Source: Endotrypanum monterogeii
Lineage: Eukaryota > Euglenozoa > Kinetoplastea > Trypanosomatida > Trypanosomatidae
DNA: 64,000 bases
NCBI GenBank assembly: GCA_000333855.2
Contig: CM007334.1
Coordinates: 153,899 to 217,898, forward strand
Direction: 5' to 3'
Shown one piece after another: positions 1 through 8,873 of the stretch (positions are counted from its first letter, which is position 1; the number at the start of each line of letters is the position of its first letter). The notes below the pieces were generated by a model that worked only from the letters and a program-made list of their open reading frames with translations, was not told the DNA's origin and searched no databases. Position numbers and translations under genes: made by a program.

Positions 1-45
1 ACAAATGTCTCCCTAGCACTGGAACCGCCAACGCTGTCTGTCATA

Positions 46-1590
46 ATGGATCCGAGCAAAGACATCGTTCCCATACGTGCTGTCATCGTGGGTGGCGGCT
101 ACGCGGGCAGCCGGATGGCCTATCAGCTGGACAGCATGTTCGACGTCACCCACATAGATGATAAAAACTACTATGAACTCACCAACGATGTGATACCTAT
201 CATCAGCAACCCGTGGAAGGAAGACGTGAATCCAGAGGCATGTCGTCGTATGATGGTCTTGCATCGTTATTACCTCAAGCGCAGCAACGTCGTGACAGGC
301 ACGGTGACCGGGGTCGATGCAAAGCGGGTGTATCTGCGCGACGGGCGCACTGTCCCATACGACCTTTTATTTGTCGCGACGGGCGAGCGCAAGCCGTTCC
401 CTTTCGGATCTCGCGAGCGCACCATTTCCGCGCGTGTGCAGGAGTTGAGGCGCTTCAATGAGTTTCTGCAAACGTGTAGAAGGGTCGCTGTGGTTGGGGG
501 CGGCTGCGTCGGGACGTCCCTCGCCCACGACTTGGCAAGTGCACGGCCAGACCTGCAGGTTCATTTATTTCATCAGGGCGCGGAGCTGCTACCGCGCCTC
601 CCTCGTGTGTGTCGGCGCCACGCGAAGGAGAAGCTAGAGTCAAATCCAAATCTTCACCTCCACCTGCGCTCCCGCGTGACAGACGTGAATGGGGTGGCTT
701 TGCAAGTAGGCGGTGACAAAGCAGTCGCTTCCCCGTCACCCGCCTTGAAGTGTTCGTCTGATCTGCCGGCTGCCTCTGCCTCCTCAAACACAACGGCGGT
801 GGAAGTGCCTTTGACACCGGTTGCGACCAGTGCTCCATGGTGGCGGTCGCTGGTGCATAGTATGTGGCCACACCGCAACGTTGTCCCGGATCAATATAGT
901 GTTCATTACGACATTCTTGAACATGTGTCGCGACCTCAGCAATCCATTCTCCAGCAGGTCTACTATGGAAAACAGGACGAGGTGGCGACTGGGTACGGGG
1001 CGGTGCAATCACAGGGCATAGAGAGCGGCTTCGACTACGTGTTCGCGCTGACTGGCGACACCCCACGTCCCATCCAATGCGATGAACCCGAGGGAAGGTC
1101 GCAGAGACCACCAAACATCCTGCGTGAGCATGAGATGAGGGATGGCCACTACCGAGTCAGCACTCTCATGCAGTTTTTGGATCACCCCAATATCTTCGGC
1201 GTCGGGCGGTGCACTAATTTGCCTGTCCTGCGTGGCTACGGCTCGAGCGATATCGAGACGCGAACGCTTTTTCGAGAGCTCAATTCCGTTGTCAGCAATC
1301 CCACAACGATCTTTCTACACTCCCGCGACGGTCTTCAGCTGTCACACATGCGCATCCCACGAGTACACGTCCGCCTTGGAGTCGATGACGCTGTTGGCTG
1401 TACGCCATGGTCAGGCGGCATGACCGGCCTCTCCGCTGTGCACGAATTTATGCAAGACCGCCATTACCTCTTGCGTGAGCTCCAGAAGCCGATCTTCTAC
1501 AAACAGCACGACCAGGCGAAGGTGAAGCAGCGCGTATCACAATGGATATCGGAGGAAATAACGGACATCGTCGATTTTTCGCATTGCTAA
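46..1590 (+). CDS. FAD/NAD(P)-dependent oxidoreductase, AIF-M2/FSP1 or NDH-2-like
   Basis: A 514-residue flavoprotein of the pyridine-nucleotide disulphide oxidoreductase superfamily. Seen: an N-terminal dinucleotide fold with GGGYAG at about residues 16-21 (FAD), a second GGGCVG at about 150-155 (NAD(P)H), and a C-terminal FAD-contact segment NIFGVGRCTN at about 381-390. There is no redox-active CxxxxC, which separates it from the disulphide reductases and places it nearer the quinone reductases (NDH-2, AIF-M2/FSP1). A low-complexity insert of roughly 80 residues at about 225-305 is unusual for the family. No transmembrane helix or EF-hand is evident. The start is the first ATG of the frame and lies 12 residues before the first beta strand. 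Electron acceptor and compartment cannot be read from the sequence. First gene of the plus-strand unit visible here. Confidence 0.8.
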   Translation: MDPSKDIVPIRAVIVGGGYAGSRMAYQLDSMFDVTHIDDKNYYELTNDVIPIISNPWKEDVNPEACRRMMVLHRYYLKRSNVVTGTVTGVDAKRVYLRDGRTVPYDLLFVATGERKPFPFGSRERTISARVQELRRFNEFLQTCRRVAVVGGGCVGTSLAHDLASARPDLQVHLFHQGAELLPRLPRVCRRHAKEKLESNPNLHLHLRSRVTDVNGVALQVGGDKAVASPSPALKCSSDLPAASASSNTTAVEVPLTPVATSAPWWRSLVHSMWPHRNVVPDQYSVHYDILEHVSRPQQSILQQVYYGKQDEVATGYGAVQSQGIESGFDYVFALTGDTPRPIQCDEPEGRSQRPPNILREHEMRDGHYRVSTLMQFLDHPNIFGVGRCTNLPVLRGYGSSDIETRTLFRELNSVVSNPTTIFLHSRDGLQLSHMRIPRVHVRLGVDDAVGCTPWSGGMTGLSAVHEFMQDRHYLLRELQKPIFYKQHDQAKVKQRVSQWISEEITDIVDFSHC

Positions 1591-2505
1591 AGGAAACAAC
1601 TGACGATGATGAGGGAGCAGGACGGGAATGAGGAGATGACGCTCACTGGTTTTTACTCAGTCGCTGCAATGTGCGTGGCCGACAAAAAAAAAAAGAAGAG
1701 CTAGGAGGGCGGTGTCGGTGATCATGTGTATCTGAATTGTTTTGCCCGGAAGCAGCAGAAGGCGACCCTTTTTCCCCCACGGAGTTGTGACCCCTTAATG
1801 GTGTGGGACTTGTGTATGTTGGTGTGAAGGATGTTTGTATTGCACACAGATTTTTAAATCTCTATCACTGCTGCTCTTGATCTTCTCTACTGTCTCGCCC
1901 TCTCCCGGAGGCACCCTCATATATAATATATATATGAGTGTGTGTGTATGCGTGTATGCGTGTGCGTGTTGTTGTGCTGCAACAACGAGATCGCGTCTTT
2001 ATTGTCTGACGAAGAAGCTGAGCCACCACGAGTGGACGAATTGCCCCTATGGAATTCGGTACAGCCGAGTCTTCTGTTGGACACCTGTTGCTTCAGAGTA
2101 TACATTCTCATGCGCAGTCCTTCTGTATTCGTAGCGTACAGTATTACACGGATGGCGTTATTTCTCCCGCTTCCTCCTTTCCCTTTTTCTTTGCTGTCTG
2201 GCTAATGGGGCTTCATCTGCTCACATGACCGACACCTTCTACCACCATTTCTTCCTGTGCTTCCCCTCATCCATTTGCCTCCGCTTTTCTGTCTCTGTTC
2301 CTGTCTCACCGTTGTCCCGTAAAGAGTATCAGTTCATTCAAACAGCCATTCCCCCCCCCCCCCCTGCGCCTCCCCTGCCTGCCTGACTTTTTTTTTTTTG
2401 TTCACGTGTCGAAGAAGGACGAAGAGGACGCAGCAAACAAATATCATCATCAGATTGACGCTCGTCTTTTGTTGAGCTCCTTCTCAGCCTCATTGCACTT
2501 GTAAA
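1591..2505. other. Intergenic spacer, no gene seen
   Basis: Contains a TG-rich and TA-rich patch near 1918-1975 and a pyrimidine-rich right half (2160-2400). No ORF shows coding character. It probably holds the 3' UTR of the oxidoreductase and the 5' UTR of the next gene. Confidence 0.6.
2350..2414 (+). promoter_or_regulatory. Predicted spliced-leader acceptor region for NudC
   Basis: A long pyrimidine tract (about 2350-2399, with C14 and T12 runs) is followed by the first downstream AG at 2413-2414, about 90 bases before the NudC ATG. This is the classic polypyrimidine-AG layout of trypanosomatid trans-splicing. The site is inferred; no transcript evidence is available. Confidence 0.5.
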
Positions 2506-3510
2506 ATGCCGGACGAGCGCTTTGATTCGATGCTGCTGGCGATCGCCCAGCAACAGGAGGGTATCGAAGGTATCCTTGACACATTTTTTTCCTTTCTGAA
2601 TCGGAAAACAGACTTCTTCACACAACCGGATATGGCGCGCCGAACAGTGCAGACTTTTATGGATCGCTATGTCTCGGCCGCGGAGGAGAAGCAGCGCAGG
2701 GCGCAGGCGGCTCAAGCGGCTGCACAGCAGCAACAGCGATCAGCACGAACGACCACCTCTCGAGTGGAGGTGCTCGAGGACGAGGATGCAGATGCTTCTA
2801 CTGCTGCACGGGTCGCCAAGGAGGCGGCTCAGCGGAAGCAGGAGCTCGAGATGGCGCAGCGCGAACTTTTGGAGGCGAAGGAAAGGAAGGAAGCAGCAGC
2901 AGCAGCAGCCAACGAGGTGCAGCAGCAGCAGGATGATGCGAACGCCGGAGTCAAGGAGGCCTTTGCCGAGACCGACGATGCCCCACGCGGTTTGCCGCCG
3001 ACCGCTGGCAACGGCTTCGCCTATGAGAGGTATATCTTTTCCCAGACACTGCAGGAGGCTGAGGTGCGCGTGCCCTTGCCGGTAGCCAATGTGAAGGGAA
3101 AGCAGGTGAGCGTTGTCATAACAAACGACCACCTTTCGGTAGGGATGAAGGGTCAGTCGTTGATTTTAGATGGCGAGCTCTACGGGAAGGTGCGCGCTGA
3201 GGAGTGTATGTGGACCATCGAGGATGGTAACACCGTTGTTGTGACGCTCTACAAGACAAACTCGATGGAGTGGTGGAAGACAATCTTCCAGGGTGACCCG
3301 GAGATCGACCTGCAGAAGGTGATGCCGGAGAACTCCAAGCTGGACGACCTGGACAGCGACACTCGTCAGACCGTTGAGAAGATGATGTACGACCAGCGAC
3401 AGAAGATGATGGGAAAGCCCACCTCCGACGAACAGAAAAAGCAAGATATGCTGAAAAAGTTTATGGAGGCGCACCCTGAAATGGATTTTTCGCAGGCGAA
3501 ATTCTGTTAA
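2506..3510 (+). CDS. NUDC: NudC-like nuclear distribution protein (CS domain)
   Basis: 334 residues. Domain order matches NudC: an N-terminal NudC domain (about residues 4-39, containing IEGILDTFFSFLNRKTDFF), a charged Gln/Ala-rich coiled coil (about 60-140), a CS/p23-like domain beginning at YIFSQTLQEAEV (about 170-260), and the C-terminal helix containing EKMMYDQRQKMMGKP. NudC proteins are Hsp90-associated co-chaperones connected with dynein and microtubule functions, so a cytosolic role is expected. The usual Trp of the YxWxQTL entry into the CS fold is Phe here, a small departure. Trinucleotide runs (CAG/GCA) encode Gln and Ala stretches that may vary in length. The start is the first ATG after the predicted splice acceptor. 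Family assignment is firm; client proteins are unknown. Confidence 0.92.
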   Translation: MPDERFDSMLLAIAQQQEGIEGILDTFFSFLNRKTDFFTQPDMARRTVQTFMDRYVSAAEEKQRRAQAAQAAAQQQQRSARTTTSRVEVLEDEDADASTAARVAKEAAQRKQELEMAQRELLEAKERKEAAAAAANEVQQQQDDANAGVKEAFAETDDAPRGLPPTAGNGFAYERYIFSQTLQEAEVRVPLPVANVKGKQVSVVITNDHLSVGMKGQSLILDGELYGKVRAEECMWTIEDGNTVVVTLYKTNSMEWWKTIFQGDPEIDLQKVMPENSKLDDLDSDTRQTVEKMMYDQRQKMMGKPTSDEQKKQDMLKKFMEAHPEMDFSQAKFC

Positions 3511-4343
3511 AGTATTCCACGCGTTCCTTTTTTTTTTTTTGTTGTTGTTGTTTTGTTTTGTGCACGTGCATCCCATCCTCTTCCGATGCAAGCAGTAGAG
3601 ACTGCGATGCCATGAGGGAAATGCGCAGCTCGATGGCCCAGAGATGCACCCTGATTTTTTTTTTCTTTTCAACCCCCCCCCTTTTTTTTTCCCTTTACCT
3701 CACAAGTCTTTTGAATAATCTTTACCTACCGGCGTGGCACGACAGACACAGTTTTTCCTCCCCTCCTCTTCGGTTACCCGGACAGGGCGATCGTGATACG
3801 GACACATGAGGATGATAGCACCGAAGCCGAAAGCATCGGAAGGGGCACACTGCCAGGCGTGCGCTTTTGTGTTTGTGTGTGTGTGTGTGTTGGGCGAGGG
3901 GGCGGAGAGCGCTGAGGTGGCATGTTTTCATGACTCTTACCGCCTCGACTATTCCTTTTCACCGACAAGCTCTGGTTTGATAGTTGGCCCACATCGAAGG
4001 ACATCATCATCCCTAACTGGAGCGCTTAGCTCACGTGATTCCCCCCCTCGTTTTCTTGCATCGCCCTATCATCATCTTTTTCTCCCTCTGCTTCCATATT
4101 CAAAAAAAAAAAAACCCACAATTGCCAACCAAAAAAAATGCACACCACCACCATAGCCACTTCGCTCTTATCCCTGAGTCCTCTTCAGCAGCCGCCACTT
4201 CCTCTCATTATATATATATATATATATCTAGTTCCCACGAGCCCCCCCCCCCTCCTTCCAGCTGCAAGTGCCGAACACTTCCGCTGTTTTCTTTCTTACC
4301 TCTTCCTCGACTTGTTTATTCTTTATAGTCATTCCCGAGGCTG
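3511..4343. other. Intergenic spacer, no gene seen
   Basis: T-rich, C-rich and A-rich homopolymers, a GT tract near 3870-3890, and a (TA)n tract at about 4208-4227. No coding-like frame. Confidence 0.6.
4282..4328 (+). promoter_or_regulatory. Predicted spliced-leader acceptor for the cystathionine lyase-like gene
   Basis: A pyrimidine-rich stretch (TTTTCTTTCTTACCTCTTCC and following) ends in TTTATAG, with the AG at 4327-4328. It lies 15-28 bases before the two candidate ATGs. Inferred from the polypyrimidine-AG rule only. Confidence 0.5.
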
Positions 4344-5900
4344 GTGGCTCACGCGATGGCGACTCCGACGACAAAGGCGATGATACACCGCAGTGCATCA
4401 AATATCGCTACGGATAGGCATGACGAAGGCAAGTGTTGCTGTTGTCTCAAAAATGAGATGCATGTCGCCCAACTAGAGGCGGAGAATCACCTCCTCAAGG
4501 AGAAGCTATCTCAAATGGATGTCCTGCATGCTGTTAGCGCCGCCAAACATTCGATGAGTCGCACGATTCTGACGGCGCTGGAGGAGGAGAGGCAGTGCCT
4601 AGAGCAGGCCATGCTTCCTGTCAGCTACAAGTTTTCCAAAGAAGCCAACTACAGCGAACTCCCCACGTATCCCAAGCGTCCACATTTTCACCGGGCGGCG
4701 AGCCACCCCAGCACGCAGGTTGTCATCTTTGATGGCTGTCCCAACGACCCGTATCACCCGAGCTCTGTGCCCATTTATCAGACCGCAACTTTTGTGCAGC
4801 CGGACATCGAGGTTTTCGGTCCGTATGATTATAGCCGTAGCGGAAATCCAACTCGAACGGCTATTGAGACTCTCGTTGCCAGCCTCGAAGGTGCCCATGC
4901 CGCTTTTGCTTTCTCTTCTGGGATGGCTGCACTGCAGACCCTCGTGACGACGCTCAGCGCTGGCGACGTCATCCTTGCTAGTAGTGATCTTTACGGCGGC
5001 ATGTACCGTCTTCTGACTCAGGTCACCTCGTGCCTCGGGATTACGGTTGTGTTTGTGCCGACGTGGGACATCGAGGCGGTGCGCAAGGCGCTCGTCGATA
5101 ACCCGAAGGCGAAGTTGTTGCATCTGGAGAGCCCAACGAACCCGCTGATGCGCATCGTGGACATTCGTGCCGTGTGCGAGGCCGCCCACGCGCACAACGT
5201 GAAGGTTTCCATCGACAATACAATGATGTCACCGCTCCGCTGCACTCCGCTCGCCCTCGGCTGTGATTACTCGATGCACAGCGCGACCAAATATCTTTGC
5301 GGCCACAGCGACACCATGTGTGGTCTCATCTGCGTGAAGTCTGGGGAGAACGCAAAGCGTGTGGCGTTTCTTCAAAATGCGCAGGGAAACGCCCTCGCAC
5401 CATTTGACAGCTGGCTGCTGCTGCGTGGTATTCGCACACTCTCTATCCGCATCGAGAAACAGGAGCTGAACGCCATTGCGGTTGCACTTTTTCTGTCGCG
5501 TCAGCACCACGTCCTGTCACGTCTGCACTACGCTGGATTGAACCCTGCCACGTGCCCGAAGATCTCCTCTCTGACTGAGGAGTGCTTCCACCTGCACCGC
5601 TCGCAGGCCTCTGGCCCCGGAAGCGTTATTTCCCTGGAAACCGGCAGCGTCAAGCGCTCGAATGCGTTTGTGCGGGCCTGCAAATTGTTTAAGCTCACGG
5701 TAAGCTTTGGCAGCTGCAACTCTCTGGTGGAGATGCCATGTCTCCTGTCACACGCGTCCATCCCTAAGGAAGAGCGCACACTACCAGAGGACCTCATACG
5801 CCTATCGGTGGGCATCGAGCAGATCGAAGACATTATTGCCGACCTCTCACAGGCCATCGCCGCTGCGGCCGCCGTCGACGACAGCGACGAGTCCAGCTAA
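4344..5900 (+). CDS. Cys/Met-metabolism PLP enzyme, cystathionine beta/gamma-lyase-like
   Basis: 518 residues from the first ATG; the ATG at 4356 (514 residues) is equally possible. Residues from about 130 onward are a fold-type I PLP enzyme of the Cys/Met metabolism family: the phosphate-cradle region SSGMAALQT, the substrate-side NPTRTAIE, and the Schiff-base lysine in SATKYLCGHSD (K316 from the first ATG). Related enzymes cleave cystathionine or other sulfur amino acids in transsulfuration, usually in the cytosol. Beta-lyase, gamma-lyase or related activity cannot be separated by eye. The unusual part is an N-terminal extension of about 125 residues holding a CCCC cluster (about residue 31) and a Leu/Glu-rich predicted coiled coil; ordinary family members are about 390-400 residues. 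It may serve oligomerisation or targeting, which is inference. Confidence 0.85.
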   Translation: MAHAMATPTTKAMIHRSASNIATDRHDEGKCCCCLKNEMHVAQLEAENHLLKEKLSQMDVLHAVSAAKHSMSRTILTALEEERQCLEQAMLPVSYKFSKEANYSELPTYPKRPHFHRAASHPSTQVVIFDGCPNDPYHPSSVPIYQTATFVQPDIEVFGPYDYSRSGNPTRTAIETLVASLEGAHAAFAFSSGMAALQTLVTTLSAGDVILASSDLYGGMYRLLTQVTSCLGITVVFVPTWDIEAVRKALVDNPKAKLLHLESPTNPLMRIVDIRAVCEAAHAHNVKVSIDNTMMSPLRCTPLALGCDYSMHSATKYLCGHSDTMCGLICVKSGENAKRVAFLQNAQGNALAPFDSWLLLRGIRTLSIRIEKQELNAIAVALFLSRQHHVLSRLHYAGLNPATCPKISSLTEECFHLHRSQASGPGSVISLETGSVKRSNAFVRACKLFKLTVSFGSCNSLVEMPCLLSHASIPKEERTLPEDLIRLSVGIEQIEDIIADLSQAIAAAAAVDDSDESS

Positions 5901-8471
5901 GGGTACTGCTTCTCCTGTTGTCTTGATCATTTTCTTCCCCCTTTCCCGCGCTCCGTTCAGGGGGAAGAGGAGGGGGGTGGGGCGACCTCTCTCTAGAGAG
6001 AGGAGTGAGAGACGGACGTTGGCGCTTGTCTGTCTACCAGTCAGTCAAGCAAGCCTGTACAAACAACAATAACCCCCAAAACACACGAAAACATGTTTAC
6101 GTTCGCGCTCCTCTGGGTGCATCTTTCAACGCGACGTTGCCTCGGCGTCAGTGACGCAGGATCTCGCGATACCCTCCCTTTTGCGCTTCTCAGTTTTCTC
6201 TGAGCATTACAATCAAAGCGAAGAGATGGCCCAAACAAATTTTAAGTGTGAGTGGGTGGGTGGGTATGTGGGTGGCGGCGGCGGATGTGTTTATCGTGCT
6301 GAGAGCGAGAGGGAACTACTGGGCCCACTGTGGCTCTACGAATTTTTCAGTCAGCCGTTTTCTCTACTCAGCACCTCCCTCAAGTGGCGTCATTGCGTAC
6401 GAGTACAAATTTTTTTTTTTGGGGGGGAGATGGTGAAAAAAAAAAAGAATATTTTTTCCTCCAAGGATTACCCGCTCTTCCCCTATTGGTTCCTCGATAC
6501 CCAAACTTTGCTCATCCCCAAGCCCAATTATTTTCGTCTTTTTTTTCTTTGCTCCCTTTCCCTTCTCCCTTTCTGGTTTCTCGCTGACCTACCTCAGTGT
6601 GTGTAGTGAGGACGGGTTTTATGAGGTAATGAATGATGTTCAAGGGTGACGGATGTTTGGTGAGAGGGCTGACAGGCATGATGTGGGTAGGTACGCACAC
6701 TGTTTGGGTAACCAAACGTATGTCTAGTTCTCCTCCACATGGAAAAGTAAAAGATGCATGGATGCACAGGGCAAAGGCTCGACGAGAACCTACATGTTCG
6801 GTGTCTGCATGCTGTCGTGAGATATGCCCCCCCCCCCCAACGAGAGGAGAACTCCTCTCTGTATTGGAGCCCCTCCCCCCCTCCACGTCTTCCTCATGCC
6901 GATACGTGTGTGTACGAAGAGGGTGGTTGTGTTTTTCAGTTCCTCGTAGTGGTCCATTGTCATCGACCCTTTTTGCTATAGCTTCTGTTTCTTTCTTTCC
7001 TGTAATGCTTCCTTTCCCCCCTCTCGTTTTTTTTTTTTTCGCATACAAGCAGTCCGTCTGCACATACATCTTTGATCCTTCGTCTACTGTACACGGGCAC
7101 TGGTTTTACACATGCACACATTTTTTTTTTGTGCAATTCTTTTTTTGTTGTAATTATATGCTTTTATACTGTTGCTTTTATCATAATTCTTTTTTTTTTC
7201 TTCTAGCATCGAAAAAGATTCGCGTTTTTATTTTTCTCTCGAGGATAGGGGCCCTTGTATTGTTTCTCTTCCCCTTTCCCTTCGTCTGTGCGCGTAGGTG
7301 CGTTTCTTGATTTTTTTTTTTCGTTGTTATTCTTCCCAAAAGGCACATACGACCCGCCCTCGCTTTCTCACCCCTCTTTTTTTTTTTTTTTGCCCCCTCA
7401 TGTCATTGCTCTTGTCAGGCACCTCCACAGCATATATGTAGTGAGGTGCAGGATGGAAAAGAGGCGCCACTGCAGTCACCGAAGTAAAATCCAATACAGA
7501 GGCGACATTGGGCCCCCTCTCCCCGTACAATTTTTTTTTCCGTTATTCTTCAGGGAAAACATAGTTGGGCGTGGCCGTATAGCACCCAGGAGGCCACCGC
7601 CGCGTTATTATGTGGTCTAGGTGCCAGCGACAAACATGTGTTGTGAGTAATATCGACTCCGCTGTCTTATGAGGGCTTCTGTCTTTTAAGTCGCTTACAC
7701 ATCGACACACTTTCAAGGTCAATTTTTTTTTTTTTGAGAGGCTTCCGCCATCTCGGGAGCCGCCGGATGTGGCTATCCTGGGGGGGGGCGGGGGTGGTAG
7801 TAGTGGTTCAGGCTAATGCTACTGGAGCCTTGACGGCTCGTGTGCGATACACTCTACTTGTGGTAACACATTATCGAGTCGTTCTCACACGCCCTCCCCG
7901 TCGTAGGTAGCTACGCCGTATTTATGCTAGGCGCTGTCATTGTAGAGGGGATGTGGTTCGCCGTTGGCAGGGGCATGAGGGCATGTGTGTGGGTTTGTCC
8001 CTCACGCGGAGAGGCGTCTTTTTTTTTTTGTTTTGTCAAATCAGCGGGGGCAGTGGAAAAAAAAAAACATATGCATTGCTATTGAAGGAGCGAGGGAGCT
8101 GTATCCACTTCGTGCGCCGCCGCCTTTTTTTTTTTCTTGGTTCGCGCCTTTTCTTCGGCACCGAGGAGAGGAGCACTGGTCACCTGTGCACGGGACGGTG
8201 ACCGAGTGGTCGCTGTTGTTTCCCCTCTCCACTTCACCGCATGCGTCATACAGGAAGAACACAAAAGAAGGATATAATGCACCCATGCACACAGAATCGA
8301 ACTACGTATTATCGTGAGCAATGTTGGCGAATGCCACTTGGACAACGGCCTCCACTTGACGCAAACCGGTCGCCTCTCCAGCTTCCCATCGGCTGCTGGT
8401 GCACCTCTTTGTTCGCTCCTCTCAGCTGCTCTATTCCTTTTCCCTTCCTTTAAAAAATATCTGCTCCTCAA

Positions 8472-8473
<2 letters not shown>

Positions 8474-8503
<30 letters not shown>
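8474..8503. repeat. (CA)n dinucleotide repeat
   Basis: About 15 uninterrupted CA units in the spacer before the glycosyltransferase gene, followed within about 120 bases by a (TA)n tract. Confidence 0.9.
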
Positions 8504-8508
<5 letters not shown>

Positions 8509-8623
8509 TATCTATCTATATTATCTATGTATATTTCAAACTCTTCAGAGAAATTTCGAACATCGTGCTTCTCTTCGGTGCAAAAAAAAAAAAAACAACA
8601 AACGGCGGGAGGAGGGGTCCGGG

Positions 8624-8632
8624 TATATGTAT

Positions 8633-8666
<34 letters not shown>

Positions 8667-8684
8667 ATATATATACATATATAT
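8624..8684. repeat. (TA)n dinucleotide repeat
   Basis: About 60 bases of TA broken by a few TG/CA steps. Probably part of the 5' flank of the glycosyltransferase transcript; it can form cruciforms. Confidence 0.9.
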
Positions 8685-8727
8685 TATCTCTAGTCATTTT
8701 TGTGGCGTGACACCCGCCCCACGCCGC

Positions 8728-8766
8728 ACGTCTTCTCCCCTCCCTCCCTCCCTCGCGCGCACGCAG
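8728..8766 (+). promoter_or_regulatory. Predicted spliced-leader acceptor for the glycosyltransferase gene
   Basis: A C/T tract (8728-8754) followed by GCGCGCACGCAG places an acceptor AG at 8765-8766, about 108 bases before the ATG. The later T12 tract at about 8851-8864 has no AG before the ATG; its first AG (about 8889) would remove the first Met and leave residue 15 as the start. Confidence 0.45.
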
Positions 8767-8873
8767 TTCTGCTTCCTTGATGTAGGTTTATTATTGCGGA
8801 CCAGAAATAGTATCTAACAAGAGGAAAGCAGCGTTCTGTACACCCCCGTTAATTTTTTTTTTTTGCCGCGCTC

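Larger units (their letters stand above)
5901..8873. other. Long gene-free spacer (about 3 kb)
   Basis: No credible gene despite several open frames; those are low-complexity readings of T- and C-rich DNA. An 18-base perfect palindrome (CCTCTCTCTAGAGAGAGG) sits at 5986-6003, just after the upstream stop. Many T8-T13 runs occur on the plus strand, consistent with transcription in the plus direction. A more complex, moderately GC-rich patch at 7740-8000 has no recognisable product. A (CA)n tract at 8474-8503 and a long (TA)n tract at 8624-8684 precede the glycosyltransferase gene. Confidence 0.6.

Noticed and set aside
6633..7310. 225-codon plus-strand frame in the long spacer
   Set aside because: Low-complexity Phe/Pro/Ser readings of T- and C-rich DNA with no conserved pattern.
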